Shown in pieces: positions 10,501-17,055 of a DNA stretch of 25,613 bases. The notes beneath the pieces are model-generated. The model was not told where the DNA came from, did no database searches, and saw only the letters and a list, made by a program, of their open reading frames with translations. The stretch covers positions 1-25,613 of the forward strand of contig CAYSWH010000022.1 in the NCBI GenBank assembly GCA_964434775.1, given 5' to 3'. Within the stretch, counting starts at the first letter, position 1. The number at the start of each line of letters is the position of its first letter. The DNA is from CAYSWH01 sp964434775. Lineage in GTDB: Bacteria > Patescibacteriota > JACMRA01. A program made the position numbers and the translations under genes.

Positions 10501-12003
10501 ATCTCCCTCAGAATACTGTTTATAAGGAATAATTCCAACTCTATTGCCTCCTCTCCAAGAAGTTTGGTTGTTTGGAGAGCCAGCGTTACCGTTACTGCTT
10601 CTCTCAACCATAATTGGGGCATCATCGTAAGAACCGACTCCGTTAGAATTTTGTGAAGTTAAATTAACATTAAATATATTCCAATCCGGTCTTTCCGGAT
10701 CAGGAGTATCAGGGCCTTTCCACTCCAGAACTGTTGGCGGAATTGTGAAATCGCCGGTAGGAATTTCGTCTAAAGTGAAAACAAACTCAACATCCGTTTC
10801 CCAATAATATCCGTCTTTTCCACCTTCTCTATCTGCATCAGCAGCTTCAAGACCAACTGGCTCAACTATGTCACTTTCTCCCAAAAAGCCCGGCTGAGTT
10901 AGAGTCACATTCTGTGGATCCTGACCAAATCCGGTTTCATTAGCCACGGTTACTCTAATATTTATTTCCGGAAGATTTGAAGTATCTACAGTTCTACTTA
11001 CAATTTTAGCAGGAAAAGGAACAGTAAAATTCATTACTTCCCTGTGTTCCACCTTTTTCTGATCACTTGTTAAGTCAATTCTCTCAGGATGTTTATAATA
11101 CCTACCTCTTCTGGTTTGTTCGGTATTATTGATAATAAAATCAACTGACTCACTTTCGTAAACATCGTAAGGGCTTTCGGGTGAAAAGCCGGTAGTGGGT
11201 GCTCCGATCACAGTCAGATGCCTGTCATCACTTTCCGTAACCCCCATAGATTCACATATTTCTCTTTCATCAGGTTCAATAGTTGCACATTTTTCTTCCA
11301 AAAATACGTAGGTGTTTTCTACATAGAGAGGATTTACTGCATCAATTATGCCGTCTGTGTAATTAGTATAATAAGCAACAAACTTTAAATCAGTACCAGG
11401 AGTAACAAACCCTTCACTGGCAAGACTGTTTCTAACCCACCCGGATTGAACTTGCTCTCCGTTGGCATCGTCTACCAAACCTGGCTTGTCATCTTCAAAA
11501 CCGTCATTGTCATTATACATTGTATAAGTAGTTATTTCCTCTGAAGGTACTGCTTGAAAAAATTCTTCTTTGTAGGAAATCCTAACCTCATCGTCTTGCA
11601 GATCTTCAGCATTTTCAATTTCTTGTTCGGTCCAATTTTTTGGCTTATTCTCATATCCGATAGCCAAGGCGGTTCCTACATAACAATTTGCTATATCCCC
11701 GACAAAGGGATTCTCTGCAACATCCGCCTGAGCTCTATTGGCATTATATTGTGTAATTCCAAAAATTGCTCCGAACATAACCAAACCGAAAAATAAACCC
11801 ATCAGGGAATACTTAGCCAAAGGCCTTTCTTTAAAATATTTGGTTAGTGACTCGTATGTAGTAAGTCTTTCCTTGTTAGCGGATTTACTTTTATGAGACC
11901 TAACTTTTTTTTCGACTTGCTTTGGTTTATCGTTGGTTTTTGATTTTTTGGATGAAGTTTTGTTTACACTTTTCTTCTTTTTTTCAGCTTTAACTTTGGT
12001 CAT
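7573..12003 (-). CDS. Giant DUF11-like repeat cell-surface protein, paralog of the 2478-aa protein (1476 aa)
   Basis: This probable envelope-anchored surface protein has the same plan as its downstream paralog. A very Lys-rich cytoplasmic N-terminus (1-65) and a transmembrane helix (about 66-88, containing FGLVMFGAIFG) lead to a head domain to about 500. The head motif NCYVGTALAIG resembles DCKLNSAFAIG in the paralog. Two A-type units follow at about 504-656 and 656-958. The second is interrupted by an acidic linker (about 690-730) and an inserted module (732-847). Three B units (about 959-1440) begin with K(K/T/E)HDDG and contain DPGD/EPGD and YP.IFD. The C-terminus reads TPQSGG, a hydrophobic helix, then KKTRSDMQV, like a degenerate sorting signal or a second membrane anchor. 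The start ATG at 12003 has a weak AGG five bases upstream and a good promoter. The stop is TAA. The ligand is not known. Confidence 0.93.
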   Translation of the reverse strand: MTKVKAEKKKKSVNKTSSKKSKTNDKPKQVEKKVRSHKSKSANKERLTTYESLTKYFKERPLAKYSLMGLFFGLVMFGAIFGITQYNANRAQADVAENPFVGDIANCYVGTALAIGYENKPKNWTEQEIENAEDLQDDEVRISYKEEFFQAVPSEEITTYTMYNDNDGFEDDKPGLVDDANGEQVQSGWVRNSLASEGFVTPGTDLKFVAYYTNYTDGIIDAVNPLYVENTYVFLEEKCATIEPDEREICESMGVTESDDRHLTVIGAPTTGFSPESPYDVYESESVDFIINNTEQTRRGRYYKHPERIDLTSDQKKVEHREVMNFTVPFPAKIVSRTVDTSNLPEINIRVTVANETGFGQDPQNVTLTQPGFLGESDIVEPVGLEAADADREGGKDGYYWETDVEFVFTLDEIPTGDFTIPPTVLEWKGPDTPDPERPDWNIFNVNLTSQNSNGVGSYDDAPIMVERSSNGNAGSPNNQTSWRGGNRVGIIPYKQYSEGDDVNVGDPNIDHEKQVWSEEINDWTNQEQTVSPEEIVKYRINVTSSGEGVIVVDDLDDVIEGEIFDFESITVDESTLPEGASWNKVDNGDSVTIEFTDLGELNADEGESLSLEYQAQVKDADDLPIGEERCSENVVTVRGGGDDLTDKIRVCVEEDLELEYIKEVWNQELGEDGEWTTDDQTVNPGEEVKYRIRVNAIRADGNDDSSDDGEDDEGEPEEPGDGEETVQETTYATLTTRKEQDGSNVLYTYTITAKDSVEDRTLNEFTIQREWLDSMEPDLASAAVVEGNPGSVTTDSDDSGDNLETQIVWSADPGLAAGESTVITMQATDNSQSGNSNGINLVLAQAEEEEEIPSDEIAVPDLDDIIEGEIFDFDSITVDESTLPEGASWDKIESEDSQVIIEFTNLGTLKAGESLSLEYSAVVLPAEVLPKDDPDKCATNEVSVKDAGKVTDKIKVCVELGEYDFIKKHDDGNVTDPDDINWIRDPVARDPGDKVYYQIEIYNPNTEGEGEIDDDLVDTYPNIFDETGPTNIHLINVDGEREEVGEIQGETIVWPTAGRTVGPDQVIFARFEGTIRDTIIEDGIPDDDECPGSVGNYPDKYTNVAELGGLISLVNECLPNPGDFEFLKTHDDGEVSDPNNINWVTYDVDREPGDTVYYNIQVKATGENEVELPTDVIDMVPAIFDDRPTNINQEGQLVSGEDYSGEARPSGEAQYEWVITWPVQGRVLQPGEVLELRYQGVVREIEGIPEPLAEDCDIPPATYPNRYRNIAIFNGLEDFVDECVNMGGEFEMVKEHDDGSGSVYQWTRRPISRDPGDIVHYRIVLRHISGGTVVFEDDVEDTYPDIFDVQGPFNINYEGQVYGRKIVWPMQGRKLEPGEQIELRFDGKIRGSIMEDGVPQSGECPPSNVGHPDKYTNEARMGNLTSEVDECLPREDIDTPQSGGIIGTIFVGMISALIMAGGYMYYKKTRSDMQV
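9463..9810 (-). other. Inserted module (residues 732-847) nested in an A-type unit
   Basis: It starts YATLTTRKEQDG, with core YTYTITAKDS, NEFTIQREW and ETQIVWSADPGLAAGEST, and ends NGINLVLAQA. The host domain stops at KYRIRVNA (near residue 690) and resumes at VPDLDDIIEGEIFDF. The uninterrupted first unit of the same protein runs directly from KYRINVTSSG to VDDLDDVIEGEIFDF, which makes the insertion visible by comparison within the protein. Confidence 0.8.
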
Positions 12004-12064
12004 ATGCGCCTATTTGTATTTATTTTTGCAAATGTTAATTTTATATTTTTGCTGTTTACTTTAA

Positions 12065-12094
12065 AGTATACAACACTTTTTCTTTTTTATCCAA
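12065..12094 (-). promoter_or_regulatory. Predicted sigma70-type promoter of the 1476-aa gene
   Basis: On the minus strand, TTGGAT (12089-12094) and TATACT (12065-12070) are 18 bp apart, with a predicted leader of about 55 nt to the ATG at 12003. The hexamers and the unusual 18-bp spacing match the promoter of the 2478-aa paralog, which suggests common regulation or inheritance by gene duplication. Confidence 0.6.
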
Positions 12095-12227
12095 TAAAAA
12101 TTTAATCACCAGGCTTATAAAATGAATAATGATGAGAAAATGTTTATTTGCGGTTTATAAATGATTGCGATGGCATTCAACTTGCTAAGTAATTTTTGGT
12201 TTTTTAAGGAATAAAATAATATCCCAG

Positions 12228-12247
12228 ACTAAAAACAAGTTTTTGGT
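12228..12247. repeat. Inverted repeat abutting a predicted -35 box (possible operator)
   Basis: ACTAAAAAC and GTTTTTGGT flank an AA centre: nine positions pair, counting one G-T. Its last base is the first base of the TTGACC hexamer of the predicted plus-strand promoter. The two-base loop is too short for an RNA hairpin, so a protein-binding palindrome is more likely than a terminator. It could also be chance in AT-rich DNA. Confidence 0.35.
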
Positions 12248-12275
12248 TGACCAATCTTTTGATTTTATTAATATT
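12247..12275 (+). promoter_or_regulatory. Possible promoter of the serine hydrolase gene
   Basis: TTGACC (12247-12252), a 17-bp spacer and AATATT (12270-12275) would give a leader of about 45 nt before the ATG at 12328. That is similar to the leaders predicted for the giant surface genes. The -10 box is only a 4/6 match. If right, the upstream in-frame TTG at 12247 is the -35 box and not a start codon. Confidence 0.4.
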
Positions 12276-12327
12276 CCGACATATCTTAAGCAAAATAATT
12301 GCACAACAAAATAAGATACAAAAATAT

Positions 12328-13521
12328 ATGCGGGAGATGATTAAACAGGCACACTACTTAGTAATAATTATTTGTACGGGCTTAGCACTAGGTTTGGTTT
12401 GCATTAATATTATTGAAAGTAAAATCATAGGTTACAGTACGGTAGAATCAAAAAAGCGGGAAAGGGACAATCTTAGCCAAAATTTAGTTCTTTCATCTAC
12501 AGACCAAAATATTCCCGACAAGAACGAGAGTATCAAAATTATTGCCGGAGAGACTGATACCACCGAACTACCATTTGATAACTATCAACTAATTGATAAC
12601 CTACCTGAATTTGTGAGTATCTCTGAGAAAACCATAGTTATCACTCCTGATAAAAATATTCAAGGTAATTTTTCATTTAGCCTAAACGTGCTTGCCGGTA
12701 GCAATACCACATATAAACATACATATAATATTAAAGTCTTGCCGCCCAATCAAAATCTAGAAAGTCTAAATCAGCAAATATTATCTATTCTGAGCAATGA
12801 ACAAGATTTGTACGCTTTTTATATATATGACTTAAAAAATAATAAAGAGTTGAGTCATAACGAAACAATTAGCAAACCGCCGGCCAGCATCTCCAAAATT
12901 CCATATGCTATTTTGACCCTCCGAGATATTCAATCAGAAAAACATTCTCTGGATAGCACTTACCCTATTCAAGAATCTTACAAACCATATGAGACTGACG
13001 GCATGTACTTTTACCCTAATGGTTCTCAGGTTAAATTGTCGGAATACCTGGAAAGGTTAATCACTCAAAGCGACAACACAGCTATGGAGCACTTAGAAGC
13101 CCACTTGGGAGGATATGAAGAAGTTAATCGCCGAATTAAAGATGAGCTGGGACTGGAAAACCTAACTAAATATCCTCATGAAACAAACGCCGAAAATGTA
13201 AAAGAAATGTTCAAAAAGATATACTTTCAAGAGTATCTGGATGAAGAACATAATGAATACCTGTTAAATCTTTTAATGAATACCGATTCCAGGTTTGATG
13301 ATAGAATTGTTGAAGGAGTGGCCAACAAGCCGGATGCAAAAGTGGCACACAAAATAGGCCAGATTGATACCGATAACGGGCAAACTTACCATGATGCCGG
13401 AATTATTTATGGAAAAAACACCGACATTATCATCGTTGTTCTTAATGAAGATATTGACCCTCAAAAGGCTAAAACCAAAATCAGTGATATAACCAAATTA
13501 GTATACGAGACTCTTAACTAG
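12328..13521 (+). CDS. Membrane-anchored serine hydrolase, class A beta-lactamase-like fold (397 aa)
   Basis: Probably an envelope serine acyl-enzyme of the penicillin-binding/beta-lactamase superfamily, anchored outside the membrane. Residues about 7-29 are a hydrophobic N-terminal anchor. A beta-rich domain (about 50-145) precedes the catalytic domain. The three superfamily boxes are present: S187-I-S-K190, S248-D-N250 and K342-I-G344. The omega-loop region (around KYPHETNAENVKEM) shows no ExxLN, so the deacylating Glu of true class A beta-lactamases appears absent. A peptidase or esterase role is therefore more likely than antibiotic hydrolysis. I prefer ATG 12328 because the in-frame TTG at 12247 coincides with a promoter -35 box; ATG 12337 is also possible. 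The stop TAG overlaps the 3' end of the convergent gene by 8 bp. The substrate is not known. Confidence 0.85.
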   Translation: MREMIKQAHYLVIIICTGLALGLVCINIIESKIIGYSTVESKKRERDNLSQNLVLSSTDQNIPDKNESIKIIAGETDTTELPFDNYQLIDNLPEFVSISEKTIVITPDKNIQGNFSFSLNVLAGSNTTYKHTYNIKVLPPNQNLESLNQQILSILSNEQDLYAFYIYDLKNNKELSHNETISKPPASISKIPYAILTLRDIQSEKHSLDSTYPIQESYKPYETDGMYFYPNGSQVKLSEYLERLITQSDNTAMEHLEAHLGGYEEVNRRIKDELGLENLTKYPHETNAENVKEMFKKIYFQEYLDEEHNEYLLNLLMNTDSRFDDRIVEGVANKPDAKVAHKIGQIDTDNGQTYHDAGIIYGKNTDIIIVVLNEDIDPQKAKTKISDITKLVYETLN

Positions 13522-14536
13522 ATTTTTTCTTATATATCAAAAGCACTGACCCAATCGGACCGGGCCCTTCGTTTACAAATTCACCGTCAAAATACATGGA
13601 GGGAGATTTACCCCCGTCAAAAAGAACTGCCTCTTGAATATCGCCCAAACCATAACCCTTTGAAATACCGGTCAAAACATCTTCAAACTGTGCCGGTAAC
13701 AGGTCACCCTCACGATTTGTCAGCAAAATAACGTAGCCTTGGTTAGTAATTGCTGCCATTGACCGTTCAGTGCTTTCCAAACAAGCATACTCTCCCAAAT
13801 CAGAACATATATCTTTAAATTGACCATTATTATAAAAACGTCCGTTACCGCCCACAGATATATAGTTTAAGCCATCTGGATCGGCAATTTCAACTATTCC
13901 TATTGAAGGGACTCTTTTTTTGGAAATGCTAAAAGAAGAACGTCTATCTCTAAACTCTCCGGAATAATCTTCTCCTTTGGATATATTTAAGCCTTGAGGG
14001 TTGTTTTGTGTATCAATATAATCAGCGTTTATAGCGGCCAGAGGTTTTTGATTGTCCAAAAAAGCATTTTCTTCCGTAACCAACTCACGAAATGATTTGG
14101 CAGTATAGTCTTGTAGAAGATTTCCATTGGCATCAGTTTCATAAAGCAGATGGTTCAAACCTAGATTAACTTTAAAATCCAACCGAGGAGACCTTGGATC
14201 AAAAATAACTACTTTGTTTTCTCCTGCAGCTTTAGCCCGGCCGAAATTATCAGTTTCCAAGAAAACTATACTAAATTCGCAATCCGCCGAATCAGGATAA
14301 CATTTTTCTGTTTCAACCTCTTGCTTCAAAGCATCTTCAGTGGATTCATGAAAAGAATTTGCCGGAGCATTTTTATTTGCTATTATTTCAGAAGATACCT
14401 CTTCTTGGATATCTTTCCTTGCAAAATACGCCTGTAACTGTGAGTAATTAAAATATGTAGCCGCCAATACTCCTAAAAGAACCAATACAAGCAAGAAAGA
14501 CCAAGTGCTGTTTTTTGATTTTCCGGAGTTTACCAT
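13514..14536 (-). CDS. Membrane-anchored phosphodiester glycosidase-family protein (NAGPA-like, 340 aa)
   Basis: It resembles the NAGPA-like phosphodiester glycosidase family (PF09992), whose members cleave sugar phosphodiesters such as GlcNAc-1-phosphodiester. In bacteria many are secreted, polysaccharide-related proteins. Visible family features are AINADYI...PQGLNISKGE (about 164-185), the ERSMAAITNQGYVILLTNREG strand pair, a leader reading ISKGYGLGDIQEAV, and the signature DGGKSPSMYF (about 305-314) followed by GEFVNEGPGPIGSVLLIY. The usual DGGGS is here DGGKS. A transmembrane helix spans about residues 12-31, then a charged linker; the catalytic domain would lie outside the cell. There is no Shine-Dalgarno. 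The gene converges on the serine hydrolase with 8 bp of overlap and no visible terminator between them. Family assignment is by motif reading; the substrate is unknown. Confidence 0.82.
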   Translation of the reverse strand: MVNSGKSKNSTWSFLLVLVLLGVLAATYFNYSQLQAYFARKDIQEEVSSEIIANKNAPANSFHESTEDALKQEVETEKCYPDSADCEFSIVFLETDNFGRAKAAGENKVVIFDPRSPRLDFKVNLGLNHLLYETDANGNLLQDYTAKSFRELVTEENAFLDNQKPLAAINADYIDTQNNPQGLNISKGEDYSGEFRDRRSSFSISKKRVPSIGIVEIADPDGLNYISVGGNGRFYNNGQFKDICSDLGEYACLESTERSMAAITNQGYVILLTNREGDLLPAQFEDVLTGISKGYGLGDIQEAVLFDGGKSPSMYFDGEFVNEGPGPIGSVLLIYKKKSS

Positions 14537-14544
14537 ACAGATTA

Positions 14545-14573
14545 AAACTATCTTATTCTTTTTACCAGGTCAA
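14545..14573 (-). promoter_or_regulatory. Possible promoter of the NAGPA-like gene, near-leaderless
   Basis: On the minus strand, TTGACC (14568-14573), 17 bp and TAGTTT (14545-14550) would start transcription only a few bases before the ATG at 14536. The -35 is 5/6 and the -10 only 3/6. If real, the transcript would be nearly leaderless, which fits the absence of a ribosome-binding site. Confidence 0.3.
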
Positions 14574-14663
14574 GATTTATATAAATAAGTGGTTGGGGGA
14601 TGCTTGACGAAAACAGATTTTTCTATCAATCCTTTTAAGATTGTAATTATTGTTTGATTTATT

Positions 14664-15038
14664 ATGTCTCATCAGCTACTTAGACAAAGCAAAATAGTAA
14701 CTTCTCAATTAAAAAAAGATACACCCGATTTCGATTCCGGATCAGTCGTGGAGGTGCATTACAAAATTAAAGAAGGGGAAAAAGAAAGAATTCAAATTTT
14801 CAAAGGCATTGTCATCTCCAGGCACAAAAAAAATGACCTGGACGCTACATTTACTGTTTTGAAAAATGCTACTGCCGGCATTAAAGTAGAAAGGACTTTT
14901 CCTGTTCATTCGCCGTTTATTGAAAAAATTGTGGTGGTTGAGGCTCAGAGAGCAAGAAGATCAAAACTGTACTATCTCAAAGAAATTAAGGACCCAATTA
15001 AGTCGGTAAGAGCCAAACCCTTGAAAGTTAATAAGTAG
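14664..15038 (+). CDS. rplS: Large ribosomal subunit protein bL19
   Basis: bL19 sits at the 30S-50S interface of the ribosome. The 124-aa length is close to the usual 110-120. Family hallmarks are visible: FDSGSVVEVHYKIKEGEKERIQIFKGIVISR (about 24-54), the strand TFTVLKNATAGIKVERTFP, HSPFIEKIVVVE, and ARRSKLYYLKEI near the C-terminus. The ATG is preceded by an AT-rich leader without a Shine-Dalgarno. It is the first gene of a plus-strand run with the small membrane protein, rpsU, ftsA and argS, and the next gene begins 10 nt after its TAG stop. A TTGACG at 14604-14609 could be a -35 box, but no good -10 follows at the right distance. Confidence 0.97.
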   Translation: MSHQLLRQSKIVTSQLKKDTPDFDSGSVVEVHYKIKEGEKERIQIFKGIVISRHKKNDLDATFTVLKNATAGIKVERTFPVHSPFIEKIVVVEAQRARRSKLYYLKEIKDPIKSVRAKPLKVNK

Positions 15039-15048
15039 ATAATAAAGT

Positions 15049-15414
15049 ATGAGGAAAACATCCTGGATTAACTATAGGGTTTTTGCTTTTGCAAACATTT
15101 TTCTTCAACTTATTTTTATTTCTCTGTCTGTTCTTTCTTCACCGTCCTCTTCCATAACAATAACAATCACTTTAACTAGTTTGATAATTATTATAACAAC
15201 TCTAGCCACAGCTTACCCTAAGAAAATATTCGGCATAAATTTAATATCGATAAGAACAGGACTTTTCATTATATTCATACTCAATATTCTTTCCGGTTTT
15301 TATCCTTACATATTTAATTTTACCGGAGTTAGAGCTTTACTTTTGAGTAGCATTTTTATTCCGTTCGCTTCTTTTTTACTTATAATATTTACCAAACTTG
15401 ACGAGAATGAATAA
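15049..15414 (+). CDS. Small four-helix integral membrane protein of unknown function (121 aa)
   Basis: I do not recognise a family. The protein is almost wholly hydrophobic, with four likely transmembrane helices at about residues 10-30, 35-57, 66-88 and 95-115. Connecting loops are short (for example YPKKIFGINLISIRTG) and the C-terminus is acidic (KLDENE). It starts 10 nt after rplS ends and has no Shine-Dalgarno, so translation may be coupled to rplS or leader-independent. The position between two ribosomal protein genes suggests co-expression but gives no function. It could be a small membrane insertion, transport or structural protein. Stop TAA. Confidence 0.75.
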   Translation: MRKTSWINYRVFAFANIFLQLIFISLSVLSSPSSSITITITLTSLIIIITTLATAYPKKIFGINLISIRTGLFIIFILNILSGFYPYIFNFTGVRALLLSSIFIPFASFLLIIFTKLDENE

Positions 15415-15476
15415 ATTTAACTTATTTATGCTTAGACATTGTTTTATATAACTTGATACTTCTTAATACAAAATAT

Positions 15477-15689
15477 ATGATATTAGTAAAACGCGGTCAA
15501 AACGATACAAGTCAGAAGGTTGTAAGCAACTTTTTAAAAAGAGTTAAAAAGAGTTCTTTGGTAACTCGCAAAAGAAAGACAAAACACTTTTCCAAGCCCT
15601 TGTCTGACTTAGCTCAAAAAAGAAAAGCTATTTCCACAGCTAAATTCCTTGCTCAAAAAGAAATCCAAGACAGAATCGGAAAGAAATAA
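15477..15689 (+). CDS. rpsU: Small ribosomal subunit protein bS21 (70 aa)
   Basis: bS21 is a small basic 30S protein near the 3' end of 16S rRNA that helps mRNA binding during initiation. The pattern fits: a beta start (MILVKRGQNDTSQ), then VVSNFLKRVKKSSLVTRKRK, then the Tyr/Phe-Lys-Pro turn (HFSKPLSDLAQKRK) and a basic helix. The usual length is about 60-75 aa. An in-frame TTG eight codons earlier (15453) was rejected because the family begins at the ATG chosen here. A possible promoter (TTAGAC, 17 bp, GATACT) lies just upstream, so it may have its own transcript as well as rplS read-through. No Shine-Dalgarno. Confidence is limited by divergence from textbook bS21. Confidence 0.78.
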   Translation: MILVKRGQNDTSQKVVSNFLKRVKKSSLVTRKRKTKHFSKPLSDLAQKRKAISTAKFLAQKEIQDRIGKK

Positions 15690-15697
15690 TTTTCTGT

Positions 15698-15727
15698 ACA
15701 AAACCTCATACTATTAAACAAAACCTC
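15698..15727 (+). repeat. Short direct repeat between rpsU and ftsA
   Basis: ACAAAACCTC occurs at 15698-15707 and again at 15718-15727, a 20-bp period, in the 63-bp gap before the GTG of ftsA. Two turns of DNA helix between copies is the spacing seen for paired protein-binding sites, but two copies of ten bases may be chance. No function is claimed. Confidence 0.5.
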
Positions 15728-15752
15728 TTATACAAACCGAATATTTAATACA

Positions 15753-17027
15753 GTGGCCAAAGATCCTTTTTTAGTTGCAATTGATATTGGTTCCAGTGCA
15801 ATAAAACTGGCAGTTGCCAAAGATTCTTTGGACGAACAGGATAAAATACAGATCCTTGCTCTTGTCGAAAGAACTTCCAACGGTATTAAAAGAGGAGTGG
15901 TCACTAATATGAGCGAAGCTACTGAGTCTTTGGTGGATGTAATAGATCAAGCGGAAACAGTAATCGGCCTACCAATCAGAGAAGCGGTTTTTGGTGTAAA
16001 CGGAATAAGTATTAGCTTTACTAACTCAGAAGGTTTGATAGTTATTTCCGGAGCCGACAGTGAAATCACTGAAACCGATATAGATCGGGTAATTCAAGAC
16101 AGTCTGGGAAAAGCCTTCGGTATTAACAATAATGAAATTATTCATGTTATTCCCAAAAGTTTTACGGTAGATAACCAATCAGGGATACGTTATCCGGTAG
16201 GTATGATCGGTTCCAAATTGGATGCAAAAACTCTTATCGTTAGTGCCGAAAACAGTTATTTGAGAAATTTTACTAAAGTTATCAACCAGGCCAACATAGA
16301 TTTAACCGACCAAATTTTTACACCTTTAGCCAGTTCGGACTTTATCCTCACCATGAGACAAAAGAAGGCCGGGACTGTTTTGATTGATATTGGAGCGTCT
16401 TCCACTTCTTTCATAGTTTGGGAGAACGAGGAAATTTTTACAACCGGCATTATTCCAATCGGCAGCGATCATATTACTGCAGATCTGGCTGTAGGCTTAC
16501 AGACAACGATGGAAATGGCTGAAGAATTAAAGAAACAGCATCTTGACCTAAGTCCCAATTTTGAGTCCGACGTTGATGAAGTAGAGATGTACAATCCGGA
16601 CTTGCAAATTAACGAAACATTTAGGCTATCAGAGCTTAGGACATATGCCAGAGCCAGAGTAGAAGAAATATTTGCATATATCAACAAAGAATTAAAATCC
16701 GTTGGTAAAAGCACCCAATTACCCGGAGGAGCTGTTTTGATTGGAGGGGGCTCGGCCTTGAAAGGGATCGATGAAATAGCCAAAAAGGTAATGAAAATTC
16801 CAATTTTTAAATACGTATTTGATAAAAATAAAATCGAATTTGTGCCGGATTATAATGATGACCCCGCTTTTATTAACAGTATTTCTCTGGCAGCTTATTA
16901 TTTGTATCATTCTGAGGAAATATCCTACAACAGACCTTCGGGGAAAAGTCACCCCGGAAACAAAGGAAATTCCGGCGGCTCCAACAATCTAAAAGGAGTA
17001 TTCAAAAAAATTTGGCCGTTTGGTTAG
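15753..17027 (+). CDS. ftsA: Cell division protein FtsA (actin-like ATPase, 424 aa)
   Basis: FtsA is an actin-fold ATP-binding protein that ties FtsZ filaments to the membrane at the division site. Visible are phosphate-1 (FLVAIDIGSSAIKLAV, near the N-terminus), the FtsA-type 1C/SHS2 region (about 84-160, with EAVFGVNG and ETDIDRVI), phosphate-2 (VLIDIGASSTSFIVWEN, about 209-225) with IPIGSDHITADLAVGL, and the adenosine motif (AVLIGGGSALKGI, about 328-340). A Gly/Ser/Asn-rich linker leads to a short C-terminal amphipathic end (KGVFKKIWPFG) that fits the membrane-targeting helix. Start is GTG, with no good ATG near the family's N-terminus. FtsZ is not in the window. PilM and MreB are less likely given the 1C region and C-terminal helix. 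Confidence 0.92.
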   Translation: MAKDPFLVAIDIGSSAIKLAVAKDSLDEQDKIQILALVERTSNGIKRGVVTNMSEATESLVDVIDQAETVIGLPIREAVFGVNGISISFTNSEGLIVISGADSEITETDIDRVIQDSLGKAFGINNNEIIHVIPKSFTVDNQSGIRYPVGMIGSKLDAKTLIVSAENSYLRNFTKVINQANIDLTDQIFTPLASSDFILTMRQKKAGTVLIDIGASSTSFIVWENEEIFTTGIIPIGSDHITADLAVGLQTTMEMAEELKKQHLDLSPNFESDVDEVEMYNPDLQINETFRLSELRTYARARVEEIFAYINKELKSVGKSTQLPGGAVLIGGGSALKGIDEIAKKVMKIPIFKYVFDKNKIEFVPDYNDDPAFINSISLAAYYLYHSEEISYNRPSGKSHPGNKGNSGGSNNLKGVFKKIWPFG

Positions 17028-17055
17028 ATATAAATCCAAGAGTGGAAATATTTCT

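Larger units (their letters stand above)
12004..12327. other. Divergent intergenic region (324 bp)
   Basis: This AT-rich region separates the minus-strand 1476-aa gene from the plus-strand serine hydrolase. It holds the promoter at 12065-12094 (minus), an imperfect inverted repeat at 12228-12247, and a possible plus-strand promoter at 12247-12275. I see no small gene or RNA between 12095 and 12227. Confidence 0.7.

Noticed and set aside
12247..12327. Upstream TTG start for the serine hydrolase
   Set aside because: The TTG overlaps a plausible -35 hexamer, and the extra 27 residues would precede an otherwise good signal anchor; ATG 12328 fits better.
13514..13560. Terminator between the convergent serine hydrolase and NAGPA-like genes
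   Set aside because: There is a T run after the stop but no stable stem before it.
15453..15476. TTG start for rpsU
   Set aside because: The bS21 pattern starts at MILVKRG; the eight extra residues have no family support.
17020..17055. TTG start for argS overlapping the end of ftsA
   Set aside because: It adds 12 residues not expected at the ArgRS N-terminus; ATG 17056 matches the family.
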